Positions 23,135 to 35,908 of a stretch of DNA of 64,000 nucleotides are shown piece after piece (positions within the stretch are counted from its first letter, which is position 1; every line of letters begins with the position of its first letter). The position numbers and the translations under genes are program-made. The notes below the pieces were generated by a model. The model worked only from the letters and a program-made list of their open reading frames with translations, did not search any database and was not told the DNA's origin. The DNA comes from Paragordius varius (taxonomy: Eukaryota; Nematomorpha), in contig OZ176050.1 in NCBI GenBank assembly GCA_964247055.1, positions 6,572,001 to 6,636,000 of the forward strand, in the 5' to 3' direction.

Positions 23135-25094
23135 AAATTATAAATAAAAACGTTATAAAAATACCTTACTTCAATGTAAACATTTCTATCATTTAAGAAT
23201 TCTTAATAAAAAATTTGTTCACCTTTAAACTTAGGTAGTCTCTAATTTAAAATACATTTTATATTAAATTTAAATTTGAAGACGTAAAAATCTAAGTAGA
23301 TGGATGTTTTTTTGCTATTGTATATACCAAGTATTATTTAATGTTTAAAAAAATATTCTACGCTATTTGCTAAGAAGGATAATAGGATAAACTTTATAAC
23401 GAGATTAATTTATGATATTTAAAACAAAAAAATTTTTTTACCGCTTAACAAGTTTTATTCGAATTTCACGCCAAGTGCAATTTTAGCCTAAATTAATGTA
23501 AGGAAATTGTTAAGTTTTTATCGATAATCCTTTGCTCTTCGAATAATCCTTTGGCATACGTTAACAAAAAATGTAGTAGACTTGTTTTCTCTATCTTGGA
23601 TTAAATTTTATATGCAGTGTGGGATAAAAATGCAATTTTTGATTTCGGCTAACAAGAAAAATTAACTTTTTTATAGAATTTTAACCGTATTTATCACTTT
23701 GATATTCATCATCCTGAAGCTTTTAGAGCCATCTAATGATGTGTGATTTATAATTTATTTTTATCACCATTTTACCCGTAGAGTGTAGTATTATTTTCCA
23801 AACTATCCTCTGCGACAAAAATAAATCCCAAATGTATTCGTCAATATAATTCCAAAGGTGATGAAGTTTTAATGATTATAAGGCAATAACTCTATATAAA
23901 ATCCAAAGACATACAAGTGTTAAAGTATCATACCATTTGTGGGCAGATTTTACCCAAGGGCAATTTGAACACGGTCAATTTATCAAACTTTTAACTCCAA
24001 CTATAAAAAATATTTCAAAATTTGTGCAGCCAAATATTTCATAAATTTTTCAAAATTTATAATAAAAAGGTATGTGCAACCAAGTCAAATATTAACTGAG
24101 TTTGATTTTTTATTTCTCGATAAATATTGAATCAAGCAATGTTAAATTTAATTAAATTTAAAAGATATCCATAAAACATCTACAGAAATGGAAATAAAAA
24201 ACTCTTTGACATATCATACCTATTTTTTGTCAGGTTCTATTTATACTTAACAAATATTCATAGAAATTCATACTATGATAGAATTATGCGTAAAATATTT
24301 ACGAAACATTATGTGAAAAAGTACATGAGGGATATAGTTCCGGATTGGTGGTTAATATTTAATAATTTCTAATGTATATTGCCTTATTCAAAACACTCAT
24401 AATATAACCCTTACTGTTTTATCCAAAATATAAGTCGGAGGTAGGGTAATGATTGAATTTAAATCTAGTGGGTACTATGAATATAACAGCTTTGAACTGC
24501 AACAGTTATGGTTATATGCTAGTTTAATAGATAATCCAATAAATCAAATTATTTCTTAAATAACCTGTCAATAAAATTTTTCACGTCAATTGTAAAACTC
24601 TATCAATAGCACTTTTAAATATTAAAGCAAAAAGTATTTGTTAGAACAAATACATAACAGGGTAAACCAATCATGTAAGGGTAAGCATATTCGTGTAATG
24701 CATGAGCCTATAAAACCTTTCGTTGCCTTCCAATGATTGCGTACATTCGAAATAAAAAACTAAATTTACTATTTTAAATAAGCATCCCAGCCCTTGCTGC
24801 AACCTTTATTTTTTTAGCGCATACTCTTAAGTGTTATTGTACATTTTTAAAATGAATGTTTACGCAGAAGGATGTTAGCGTTTTCTTTCAATCGTTAACC
24901 ATTTTATCTGGCACGTTGTTATGATCCTCTATTGATTCAGGTTGCTAATCATATCAAATTACTGTATGATGTTCCATTTAACACATTGTTATTGGTTTAT
25001 ATGACCTTTAGCATAAATCAAATGCAAATACTATATAAGGATGTAAAATATTTTCAAAATAATTATTTGTGAGTCCTAAAATTTTCAATTAATT
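23135..25094. other. AT-rich intergenic DNA upstream of the CRISP-like gene
   Basis: About 2 kb with no exon or repeat boundary that I can support. The promoter of the CRISP-like gene should lie at its right end, but no motif stands out from the AT background. Confidence 0.4.
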
Positions 25095-28000
25095 ATGTTT
25101 ATTCAATTACTTATACTAACAATGGTTACTTTATCAAGTAAAAGTTATTTGTTATAACATGCATTATTGCTAATTTATTATTATAGGGGAATTAGAGATT
25201 GATAGGAAAACCCGTAACATGATTATGAGGCAACACAATATGTATAGAAAAAATGTCAGCCCTCCCTCAGACCTAATGATGAGACTGGTAGGTAACATTA
25301 TATTTTTTGCAAAACAATATCACAACCAATGTCTCCTAAAATTTTAAACGGGAATTTTTTTTATAAAGTAGTTTATGATTCTACTTATATACCGCAAATT
25401 TGCATAAAATTACACCGATCCAGAATATTAGATTGATTATATTATTGCATATTTATAATAGTATATGATAATTAACTAGATTTTATATATATATTTAAAT
25501 AAAATATAATTAAGAGGTTATTTTAAGTATTAAACTATATAAATACCAAAATGTTTTTTGTAATTATTTATTTATTTTGCATTTAAGCTATGGATATAAT
25601 ATATAAAGTCTTGTTAGTCATAATTAAAATATGTAGATTTACTAGGAACCAATCGAATTTATATTTTTAAGATCGAACCCGATTCACGCATAGGAGCCAC
25701 TCGAATAGATTTACTTTTTACAAAGTTTGAAAGCTCACTTTTAAAAAATGCAATTCAAGGACCATGAATTTAACAATATCCATTTTATTCTAAAAATATA
25801 TTATTACTACAAAAAATCATTGAAAGTCAAATGGACAAATTTTACCCAAAATTTACTCTGAGAATTGACAAACGATTGTCTGTATATGAAATAGATAATT
25901 TTGCAACTTAAAGTTATCAAAATATTGCATATATATATTTATGTTTAGAAATGGTCAGATGAAGGAGCTGAGAAAGCCAGCAGGCATGCTGCAACTTGTT
26001 CCAGCGCTCATGATACAAATGAAGCAAGGGCAATTAAAGGTTCGTGCATATTTCGGAAAATAATTTTTTTTCCATAGTTAATTAATCTAACATACATTCT
26101 AAGTTATAAAATTTTATAAAATTTAATATCATCGATACCGTTTCGTAAATTTAGAACTATTCACTTTTTTGGAACCGCATAGGATCCAAAAATGATTCCA
26201 GAACTGTGGCTTCAGACGGTTTTGATTAATATCAAGATTTTTTTGATTTGATAACTCAGCATATTTTTTAGAGTGATTTTAATTTTTTGATTTTAAGTAC
26301 ATTTCAAAGTAGCAATATTTTTTGGCTATTCATTAACATTATAATAATCATGGGTAAATTAAAAAAAGTCTAACGTCGTTAGCATATTTCAACAAAAAAA
26401 TGTGTGTAGGATATCAAAAATTAAAACGGAACGGCATTTGTACGGAATCAAAAGCCAAAAAAATTAACTCGGAACTGGAATCAACTATTTCTATAAATTT
26501 TCACGCTTTCCAAGGAAGGCGTATTCACCATTATGTTGAAACCACTGCTATATAGGATTGATCATTTAAATTTAAAACCTAAAAAAATGAGTAATTTTAT
26601 TTTGAAAAATGCCACATATTCGTAACAGAATATAAAATCAGGGCAATGACCACAATGAATGATTTTTATCTAATGATAATTAACAAATCTTGTACATAAT
26701 AAAATAAACAAATTTAATGTTGTAAGTTATGTAAAAATTGCTTAATTTCAACCATTTGGTTTTTACCCATACGCTAATGTATTGCTAATTGGCCAAAATA
26801 AATTTGCATACTATATCACTGTGTGCAAAAGAATTTTTTAGCAAATTATTTTTATCAAGCTTATACAATTCATTTGCCGCAAAAATTTTTATTTATTGAC
26901 GACCTAGTTTTTGAAATATGGAGAGAAAATCGAAATTAGGCAAAAAGTAAAATTTAATATAATGAACTATAATGTAAAAATAATGATAAAACTCGAGATA
27001 TCAAAATTTATTATAATTTTATCAGATATTTATAATTTATAAATAGCCTAAAATCATATATAGGTTTTTATAAAATCTCAGATCAAAAATCGTGGTTTTT
27101 CCTTTAATATCAATACAAAAAATTTTTGAAAATATATATAGAAATAATTTTTTATAATTATTTAAAAGCTAAAATCTTTATTAAAATTTTAGCATTCATA
27201 TTCTATACAGTAAAATATCTTATATATCAAAATAAAATTAAAAAATATTGTTTTTTATTTTTCATTTTTTTGTCATCTGGTTTTTGAGGGTATAATAAAT
27301 TCCTTAGGATTTACAAGTAGTGGATTATCAGCGAACTATTCGTACAAATCCAATTGAAAGTATTAGTTTATGTCAAAACAAACTTAATTGCGATTTGTAC
27401 GGATTGTTGCCTGATACGCTACTTGTAAATCCTATTTTGTATTAATTTTACTTTGTAATTCCCACTGTAAGACTCCAAAAAGTAAATTTATAATACCCTC
27501 CTAAATCAAATGAAAAATAAAAAACAATATTTTTTAACTTTATTATGATATATAAGATATTTTACTGTATAAAATATGAATGTTAAAATTTGATAGTGAA
27601 TCTAGCCAGTAAATAATTATTTAAAAATTATTTTATAATTTCATCAAAAAAATTGTATATTAAGTATGTTAAATGAAACACGATTTTTCGATCTGGAATT
27701 TTATAACCCTAATTATATCATTTTAAGCTAATTATAAATTGTAATATCTGATAAAATAATAATCTTAATATCTTAGGTTTTCATTATTTTTTAAATTATT
27801 ATTAATACTCCTTAATTTTGACTTTCCCCATTTCTATTTTCTCTCAATATTTCAAAAACTAGGTCGTCAATAAATAAAAAATTTGAGCCAAATAAATTCT
27901 CTGGTTGTTAGCTATATTTAACAATGAAAAAAGTATTTATAATATCATTAAATGATACGATTCCCATAATAACACTAAATAATTTTTTTTGTGATTATGG

Positions 28001-28543
28001 CTAGTATAAGTGTCTTTAAATTATAATGTAAATTATACGGTCCAAGTGCGATATTTTAATTTATCAGTCCGAAACATTTGTTCATAATAATTTTAAGAAA
28101 TCTAAGAATATGACATTTAATACATATGTCGGAATTCAAAGATAGTTGGGCTGAAATTGTTTTTATGTTTTTAATTAACTCAAATTTATATTAATAATAT
28201 GTTTCATATCTAATTATTTTAATATTGATGGCATAGATGTATTTTTGTGGCAAAACCGGCCCAACTGTTTGAAAAAGTTTTGACTTTGTAATTATTAATC
28301 CAGCTCCTAATTTTTGTCATATTCGATTCTATTTTTATATAGTATTCGGTTATTTATGTGAAATTAAATTAATTTTGTTTGCGTAAATTCGACCCAATTT
28401 TTTTGCAGAGGAAACAGAGACTATTACAAATTTGAACCCTACTCAGTTTCCAATAAATCTTCATGCGACGGCTGTGTCATAAATAAGAAGTGTTCTACTA
28501 AAGTTCCAAATCTTCTAGAGAGATGTGGTATGTTATATTTAGT

Positions 28544-28580
<37 letters not shown>

Positions 28581-31500
28581 ATCAATCAAATTATTTTAAT
28601 GATAATAATATTTATTCATTAATATGTTACAAAAGTATTTTATTATCATTAATTTTTGGCATATTTTTATAAATTAGTTTGACGGCGCTTTATTTAACTA
28701 TATCTGTGGCGTATGGAGCCAGTGTTTACAAACTAAGTAATAAATTAAAAGATATCTAAAAAGTATACATAAAGTAGATGAACCATATGATAAATTAGAT
28801 ATCTACATATAAACAGAACCATTTGACTGTAATTATGAGATTATGTTATAATTGGAGGGAGTAATTAGAAGAAGTATTAAAAAGTATAAAAATAATTATT
28901 TTGGTTTTAATTTTAGGCCTTCCTAGTATTATATGAAAATTAACCTAAAACACTGTGCGCAAAAAAGGGGGGTAAAAAATAACAAACATGATTTTTATCT
29001 AGAATAATAAGAAATCCCTTGGAAAAGGAGACCCCAAAAATTTTGGGGCAAAAATGCGCCCCAAAATAGAAATCTTCCATTTTTTCATTTTTGACTAGAA
29101 ATAGATTTTTGTCCATATTTTTAAAATTTATTGAGCAAACATGATAAAACTTTTATATATTATATAAAACCTATATTCTTAAGAAAAATACATAAAATTA
29201 TTTTAAAGTATCAATAATTTTTTTTATTCCACAAAAATAGAAATTCGTAAATTTTATGACATTGTCAAAATATATTATAAAAAAATTATTTGTAAGAACT
29301 CCATATTGTTATTATTATTTAAGTTTATGACTTATATATAACATACTAAAGAGTTATTATATATAATAAAGGCTATGTATCCTTTTAAGTCCTTCAAAAA
29401 ATTTGTATTTTTTGAAAAATTTTCGCGAGTTTTGTTACATTTTCCTCACATGCTTCTCACTGTTTCATAAATACAGTATCAGTAATCCGCAATTTTCAAA
29501 TGCGAATACTGAAAAAACCAATAAAGCTTCAAGATTATGAAATTCCCTTTACTTTGGATAAAAGTATATATATATATATATTATTTAATAACATAGTTAA
29601 TAAATTCAATTGCAAATTGAATAAAGACCTTTTCTGCTATATATGTGGAAGGTAATCGCCCTACAAATTTGATGAAAATAACTGAACAAATAATTACCTA
29701 TTACAACATGTATTTTGCTGGGAAATTAGTTCATTACAAGGAAATATGAGCCCACAGCAAGGTAATTACTCTAATTCCGGTGGAGGGCTACAGACCAGGA
29801 TGGAGAACGGTTCCATCAAACGCTCAAACATATAGAAAAAAATTATACAAGTTCCAATAGTTGGTGAATACTATTGGAACATTTTATGTCTGACTAATAT
29901 ATTCATTTATAAATAAATTTAAATTCTTATATGTATTTTAAGTGTTGTTGTTGGGTTAGACTTGAAGAGATGTTGCAGGAGCAATTTTTGCAAACGAAGT
30001 TTGTATTTGACAATATCTTGATAAGACCGGAACATTTTTATTTTAAAATTTTGTAGAAACCTAATTAAATATTCTTATTGTAAAAGAATGCCAAAAATTC
30101 TATCGAATAAAAATAAATCCATTTATTATCAGTTTTTCAATATATATAATTGTAATAATTGTTAGATTTATAATTTGGCAATAGAGTTTCTGGAAGTAGA
30201 TTATTTACAAACGTCAGAATAATTTTGGTGCAAGAAAAATTCTATTTTGTAACTAAAATTATATGAAGAAAATATACGTGAACACAAATAGAATTTTACT
30301 TAAAAAGCTAAATATAGTGTATATAGCAAAAAAAGTATTTATATTTCCGATGCTGCTTTCTGCACATCAAGAGGTCTTTAATTAAATTTATTATTTATAG
30401 ATTAAATATATAAACATTTATCCAAAGTAATGTAATGGGAATTTCATAATCTCGAAGTTTTATTGGATTTTTCAGTATTCGCATTTGAAAATTGCGGATT
30501 ACTGATACTGTATTTATGAAACAGTGAGAAGCATGTCAGGAAAATGCAACAAAAATCGCGAAAATTTTTCAAAAAATACAAATTTTTTGAGGGACTTAAA
30601 AAGATACATAGCCTTTATTATATATACCAACTCTTTGGTATGTTATATATAAGTCATAAACTTAAATAAAAAAACAATATGGAGTTCTTACAAATAATTA
30701 TTTTATAATATATTTCGACAATGTCATAAAATTTACGAATTTCTATTTTTGTGGAATAAAAAAAATTATTGATACTTTAAAATAATTTTATTTATTTTTC
30801 TTAAGAATTAATTAGGTTTTATATAATATATAAAAGTTTTATCATGTTTGCTCAATAAATTTTAAAAATATGGACAAAAGTCTATTTCTAGTCAAAAATG
30901 AAAAAATGGAATATATCCATTTTGAGGCGCATTTTTGCCCCAAAATTTTTGGGATTTTCTTTTCCAAGGGATTTTTATTATTCTAGATAAAAATCATGTT
31001 TGTTTATTTTTTTGTGCGCACTGTGAAAGGGAAAAAGATATCAACGGCTCCTCCACACCAGATGTAAAACACCGAATAGCATTAGAGAAGTCAGCTGCAA
31101 CCAGATGACTGGAAAAGTGAAGATATCACTATGAAAACTAAGTGAGAGTAATGAAGTTCATGTTTTTCCGGTAGCGACTTATGCTGCAGAAAGTTGGGCA
31201 TTGAAAATGAATGATAAATAAGGATTGCAGCATTTGAAATGTGATGTTGGAGGAGAATGTTGAATATAAGGTGGTATGCTGGATTAAGAATGAAACAATA
31301 AGAAAAATAAATATTGAGAGACACTTAATGGGAGCTATAATAAAAAGAAAGTTTATGTACATAGGGCTCATTTTAAGAAGTTCATTCATTGATAAAGATT
31401 CGATTTTAGGGAAAGTTGAAGGGAAAAAGAAAAAGGAAGACCGATATTAAGAGGCTCACTATAAAGAAGGAATCAGGTAAGATATAGCTTGGGAAATAGA

Positions 31501-32056
31501 CAACTGGAAGCAGCTAGTAATTTTAATTTCCAAGGGGTCGAACACGACTAAGGAATTACCTACCTACCTATGTTACAAACCTAAATTAAATGTTTATCCC
31601 AAAAGTTTCATTATGCCTTTGTTATTCACAAATTTTGAATTTGATTGTTGTCATTAATAGACAATAATCAAAAACTTAATAAATTTGTAACTCTTTATTC
31701 TAATTATCGCAAAAGCTGATGAAAAACAATTAAAAATATCCCAATTATCCTATATAAAATGTTTTTTTTCCTACACAGATATCTGTTTTGATAAATGGGA
31801 TAATTGTAAACAATATGACTTCTGCGAGAGCCAAGACGATAAGTGTAAGAGGACATGTACACCGGCTTGCAAAAATCAAAAATGGCCGCGGTATAATCCC
31901 CAATACCCCGATCTTAGTGCTTCATTTAAATCAAAAACTAGCAATCCCAATACTAATAACAATTTGAACAATAATTTTACTCCCACTTCCAATTATTATA
32001 ACTATAATAATAGATATCCGAACAACAATGGTTATTACTCTTACTATAGATACTAA
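25095..32056 (+). CDS. CRISP-type secreted protein: signal peptide, CAP (SCP/TAPS) domain, ShK-like six-cysteine domain
   Basis: Exons: 25095-25137, 25187-25287, 25949-26039, 28409-28527 and 31779-32056. Exon 1 encodes a signal peptide (MFIQLLILTMVTLS). Exon 2 carries the CAP opening helix (RQHNMYRKNVSPP). Exon 3 continues it (KWSDEGAEKASRHAATCSS). Exon 4 is the CAP C-terminal part and hinge (GNRDYYKFEPYS, then cysteines in SCDGCVINKKC). Exon 5 has the six-cysteine ShK/Crisp pattern (CFDKWDNCKQYDFC, KCKRTCTPAC) and an Asn/Tyr-rich tail ending YYSYYRY before TAA. All visible phases agree between exons 1-3 and 4-5. The roughly 60-70 residue centre of CAP (the GEN and HYTQ motifs) was not found between 26040 and 28408, where a 1.1-kb palindrome sits. 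Either small exons were missed or the gene has lost them. Family members are venom or host-interaction proteins, but the role here is not shown. Confidence 0.8.
26830..27950. mobile_element. Palindromic (foldback) element, about 1.1 kb
   Basis: Two arms of roughly 500 bp are inverted copies of each other. Outer blocks are TATTTATTGACGACCTAG (26890) versus CTAGGTCGTCAATAAATA (27863). Inner blocks are GGATTTACAAGTAG (27308) versus CTACTTGTAAATCC (27419). The loop is only about 35 nt near 27350-27385. It lies in the intron between exons 3 and 4 of the CRISP-like gene. No coding capacity. Confidence 0.8.
28549..28576. repeat. (TA)n microsatellite
   Basis: Uninterrupted TA units just after exon 4 of the CRISP-like gene. 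Confidence 0.85.
28951..31025. mobile_element. Large foldback element, 2.07 kb with about 600-bp arms
   Basis: Ends CACTGTGCGCAAAAAA and, read inward from the right, CACAGTGCGCACAAAAAA. The arms extend to about 29565 on the left and 30421 on the right. Matching blocks include CCCCAAAATTTTTGGG-type sequence, TTTTATCATGTTTGCTC and GCGAATACTGAAAAA. The non-palindromic centre (29600-30400) holds a coding fossil. It sits in the last intron of the CRISP-like gene. The terminal sequence resembles DNA-transposon ends, but no clear target duplication was found. Confidence 0.82.
29600..29915 (+). pseudogene. Coding fossil in the loop of the foldback element
   Basis: Higher G+C than its surroundings. 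In plus-strand frames it shows DLFCYICGR, then an aromatic-rich YYNMYFAGKLVHYKEI and, further on, ENGSIKRSN. From memory this resembles the cysteine-containing N-terminal region of a repeated family in invertebrate genomes whose proteins start around 'CYICG' and continue 'YFxxK...WAPH..C'. It is decayed and spread over more than one frame. The assignment is tentative. Confidence 0.4.
31034..31570 (+). mobile_element. LINE 3' end fragment, degenerate
   Basis: Contains the worn C-terminal region of a LINE ORF2: ATYAAESWAL-like wording near 31176, a WCWRRML-like stretch, then RHLMGAIIKRKFMYIG and GKVEGKKKKED. It ends in a short tetranucleotide tail, TACCTACCTACC, at about 31557. Strongly 5'-truncated and full of stops. 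Confidence 0.7.
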
Positions 32057-32603
32057 ACATAAATATGTACTGGGGTTGGCAATCAAAAATTATATTTTTT
32101 ACACAAATTTTTTTTGGGGATAAATTAAATCATCAATGTAATTTCTTAATGTTGAATTAGCTATAATAATTTAATTTGAATAATAATATTATCGACGCTT
32201 ACATATTATCCACCCTATTAATTTTAAATTATGAATCTAAATTATTTAATTATACAGTAATAATGAATCAAAATATATTTATTATAAATAAGCAATCATA
32301 CGCAAAATCAGTCTAATATTGGTGTGAGCTTAGATATATATATATAATATATTAAGCATGTGTATCAGAGCCGAAAATCCAAAATATTTAATAATTTAAC
32401 TAATATAAATATTTGATAATTAACTAAATTCAAATAATAAATGATACATAACTTAGACACACATATAGTATATTTGAGAGATTTTGAAATACAATAAAAT
32501 TCTTTAAATGCACGACTTTTACTTTTCAGCAAGCGGTAAGTTAAAAATTTGGAAAAGTTATCTATAAATTTGATTTCAACCAATCTCATTCAAATTAATT
32601 AAA
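32057..32603. other. Convergent intergenic spacer
   Basis: 547 bp between the stop of the plus-strand CRISP-like gene and the stop of the minus-strand O-GlcNAcase gene. Both polyadenylation regions must lie here, and several AATAAA-like hexamers occur in the AT-rich sequence. Confidence 0.5.
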
Positions 32604-35600
32604 TTAATAAAAAGCTCGACCCAATATTAATGCATCTGGTGGATAATCTTGCAACATCGTCAACTCGTAAAAACCAAGAAGTTTACAATAGAGATCTTGT
32701 TCATTAATATTTCGCAATGGAACCGTGGTAAATACACCCGTTGACCCTATAAACAAAATTAAAATAGATTATTTAATTTGGATTTTAGATATTTTTGGTT
32801 AAATCATTGGAACAGTAATTGGCTTAGGTTCCGGATCGGTTCCACATATTTAAAAACAGCTTACGGTTTCGGACAAAATGATTCGGATCTAAGTTTTTGG
32901 CAAAAATATTTGCTCCCTGTTGGGTTCCACATTTAAAATAACTTAAGTATAGTAAAACTATAAACAAAATTGCTAACTCTGTTATTCAACTAAACATGGC
33001 TACAAATTAAATAAAAAGCAAAATCATATTGTAATAAAAAGATAAAATTAATTGTTTTAAACCGGGTAATATTTAAAATCGGCTACGTCGTTAATAAACT
33101 TTTTCTTAATTCAACGGTTCCAAAAAAAATAATAGTTTCGGATTTAAAAAGTGCAGTTCCAATTCCTGAAAATAATCAAGTTATGAGGGCAAAAAATTGA
33201 TATATATATATATATATATATACCGTATAATTTCAGGACTGACATGAGACATGCCAACATACGTTTTGGCATACTAAAATCCATGAGCGCTGGTGAAAAC
33301 GCACATTGTATGATAGAGGGGTAATGTTGCAACAGTTTGTAGGGTAAATAACGTTTATACTTCATAAACTTTGATTCTATTATGCTCTGTAAATGATATC
33401 ATGAAAAAGTAAAAAAGCATATAATACACACATCGTACGTTAAAAACAAAATATACAGTTTATAGCTCCGTTTCCTTTTTGTAAATAAAAACAAATCATG
33501 AGTATAGCCTGACTAGAGCCGACAATGATCATAAAAATTGAGTAGTTTCGCGATTTAAACTCTGGCATACACAAACACACGAAGTGCAAATTCGAAACCT
33601 TGATACATATCTAATCTACAAAAGCTTACTTAATACCAGCTTTAATTTTAATTGATGATGAATATTATTTAGTTTAATATCCCTCGAACAATTCAAATAC
33701 CCTAAAAATAAATATGTGTTTTCGGGATAAAATTACTCATCATTAACATGAAATATATTTTTACGACTTATTATTTTTCAGCATTATATTAATTTTAACC
33801 AGAATTGCATATTTTATATATATTAAATAAGAGTAATTTTTAATCTTAAAAAACACACAATTTATTTTAGGGTTAATTTGAATTGTTCAAGGGTGTGAGC
33901 TGTAAATGGTATATTACAACCATGAAGGCTTAAATACGTCTCTCAAGAATAATAAAGATATAAAATATTGCAGTTGTCATAATTTGGTTTGTAAAAAAAT
34001 TTTAAAAAATTTGCTTTGTAAATAATGTTTTGTAAAAATATAGAAATTATCTGAAACCAATATTAAAATAAAATAACCCTATTTTGTTATCAAATAAAAA
34101 AATATCAGTTGGGAAATATATTTTAAATGGATATAATATTGTTTATATAATGCGTATAAAACATAAAATTGAAATTAGTGAACTATTAATAATGTTAAAC
34201 CTTGAACTATTAATTAGCAAAATGAAAATTTTATTAACCTAAAATCGAATAAAATAAAAAAAATTGTTATTACACGGTTTAAATACAAAAATCTGAAAAA
34301 AACATTTTATATAAAAAATAACCTAAAAAACTCTTAACATAAATTTTAATTATATATTTTACGTTCTACAAGGTAAACCTGCAAAATTTCATTTGAAAAT
34401 TTTAGGGATTTCAAACACAAAAAATTAATAATCAGTTATCCATATTTTCAACGTTGAACAAAAAACATAAAATATATTAAGGTTAATCTTGAAATATATG
34501 AGACTTTATTAGTTACTTATAGAAAACGCTTTAACATTTATATTTATAAAAGATAAGCGATTAAAGTTCCACAATAAGCGAATTTTTTATGCAGAACCAA
34601 AATCAATTTTAATTTAACTAACTAACTGGGTTATATATGTGGTATATATTATAATATATATATATATGTATAAGAAGATGCAGACCTATAATTTACTTGA
34701 GTCATAACAGTTTATAGTAAAAAGAATTAAATCATACCTGTGCAATTTTATCATTTTCATCATAATCATTATTTGGGTTAATCGTTTTCTCGTCGAAATC
34801 TCTTTCAAAACGATCCGCAAGGTTCGATTCCTGCTTTGTAATCTAATATCACGAAATAACAAATTTGTCATATTGTACATTCTAAGATATCATTTTTCAA
34901 CACTTTTATGATACATCAATAAAAAATAACACAATTGGAAATTAAAAGCATACTTTATATTTGTTAACCATTTCTGGTAGTACTGACATTTCATAAGCAG
35001 ATAAATATTTTTTACTATCAGGTGCACATAACATGTAACCAACTATAGATGACGATGTTTCTGTCGCGTTTTGGCTAAACAGTTTAAACACATATTAATT
35101 TATATCGATTATATATTAAAGTAGCTATATTTATTTAATATATTCATTTAACGAGTAAGCTACTTGGTATTAATTTTGTGTGTGGAACAAAACGGATTAA
35201 TCTCTTCAATGACAAAACATGTGGCAGGACAAAGAGCCAAAAATCCACCGACCAAACTATATATTTAAATATATATATTTCTTTTTTGAACAAAAAAATG
35301 CATCAAAATTTAAAATTTTGTAAACGGAGAAAACATACTAATCTCCTGGGAGTTCGGAATAATTTTTAAACCATTGATTTCCGTTTCTACCATCATCAAA
35401 TGTCATCCTAGCAATATTGTATATGGCCATCTATTGTCACAAGCAAAAGTAATTAAGGTTAAAAAAATACTGTCAAAATATAAATTACACGGAAAAGGCG
35501 TAAAAATGTAAAGACATATATATTTTATACAAAGAGTGCGGTACTTTTTTAAAAGTGTATTTTTTAAAGTAGATAATTATTCAATGCAAAGTATATAATA

Positions 35601-35908
35601 GAGATGTATATTAGTAATTAATTAAATAATTTATATAGGAAAAAATAAGGTTTAAAAAGGTATGATTGTAATTTCAATTTTTACTGTAAAAAAAACTTTC
35701 CATTTAATTTTCCTTTTAAAGAAAAAAGAAATTATAATAGACCTCATCCTCGTCAGAACTTGGGTTAAATAATCGGATGCGATACGTGTTTTTAACCGGA
35801 GGATACGGAGGTCTATGGCAAAACAAATCTATACATGTATCAAGTGGTAACATTCGGTGAAATTCTGCCTGTAAACCACCTCTGAGAAGAGTTGGTTCCG
35901 ACGATGAT
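32604..35908 (-). CDS. OGA: OGA exons 29-35: last stalk helix and acetyltransferase-like domain
   Basis: Exons 35743-35908, 35339-35430, 35164-35256, 34954-35074, 34738-34842, 33224-33386 and 32604-32747. Blocks: [103 protein letters not shown] and, in the shifted frame of the last exon, [19 protein letters not shown] then LGRAF. In human OGA this domain lacks acetyl-CoA-binding residues and is considered inactive. The last exon has one base too many near 32700, which as read would end the protein about 30 residues early. Confidence 0.88.

Noticed and set aside
28140-28190. WAEIV-like reading as the missing CAP exon
   Set aside because: No surrounding CAP motifs and a stop soon after; the match is too short.
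35178-35369. Plus-strand open frame of 63 codons
   Set aside because: Antisense of OGA exon 31, where the minus strand encodes the conserved [18 protein letters not shown].
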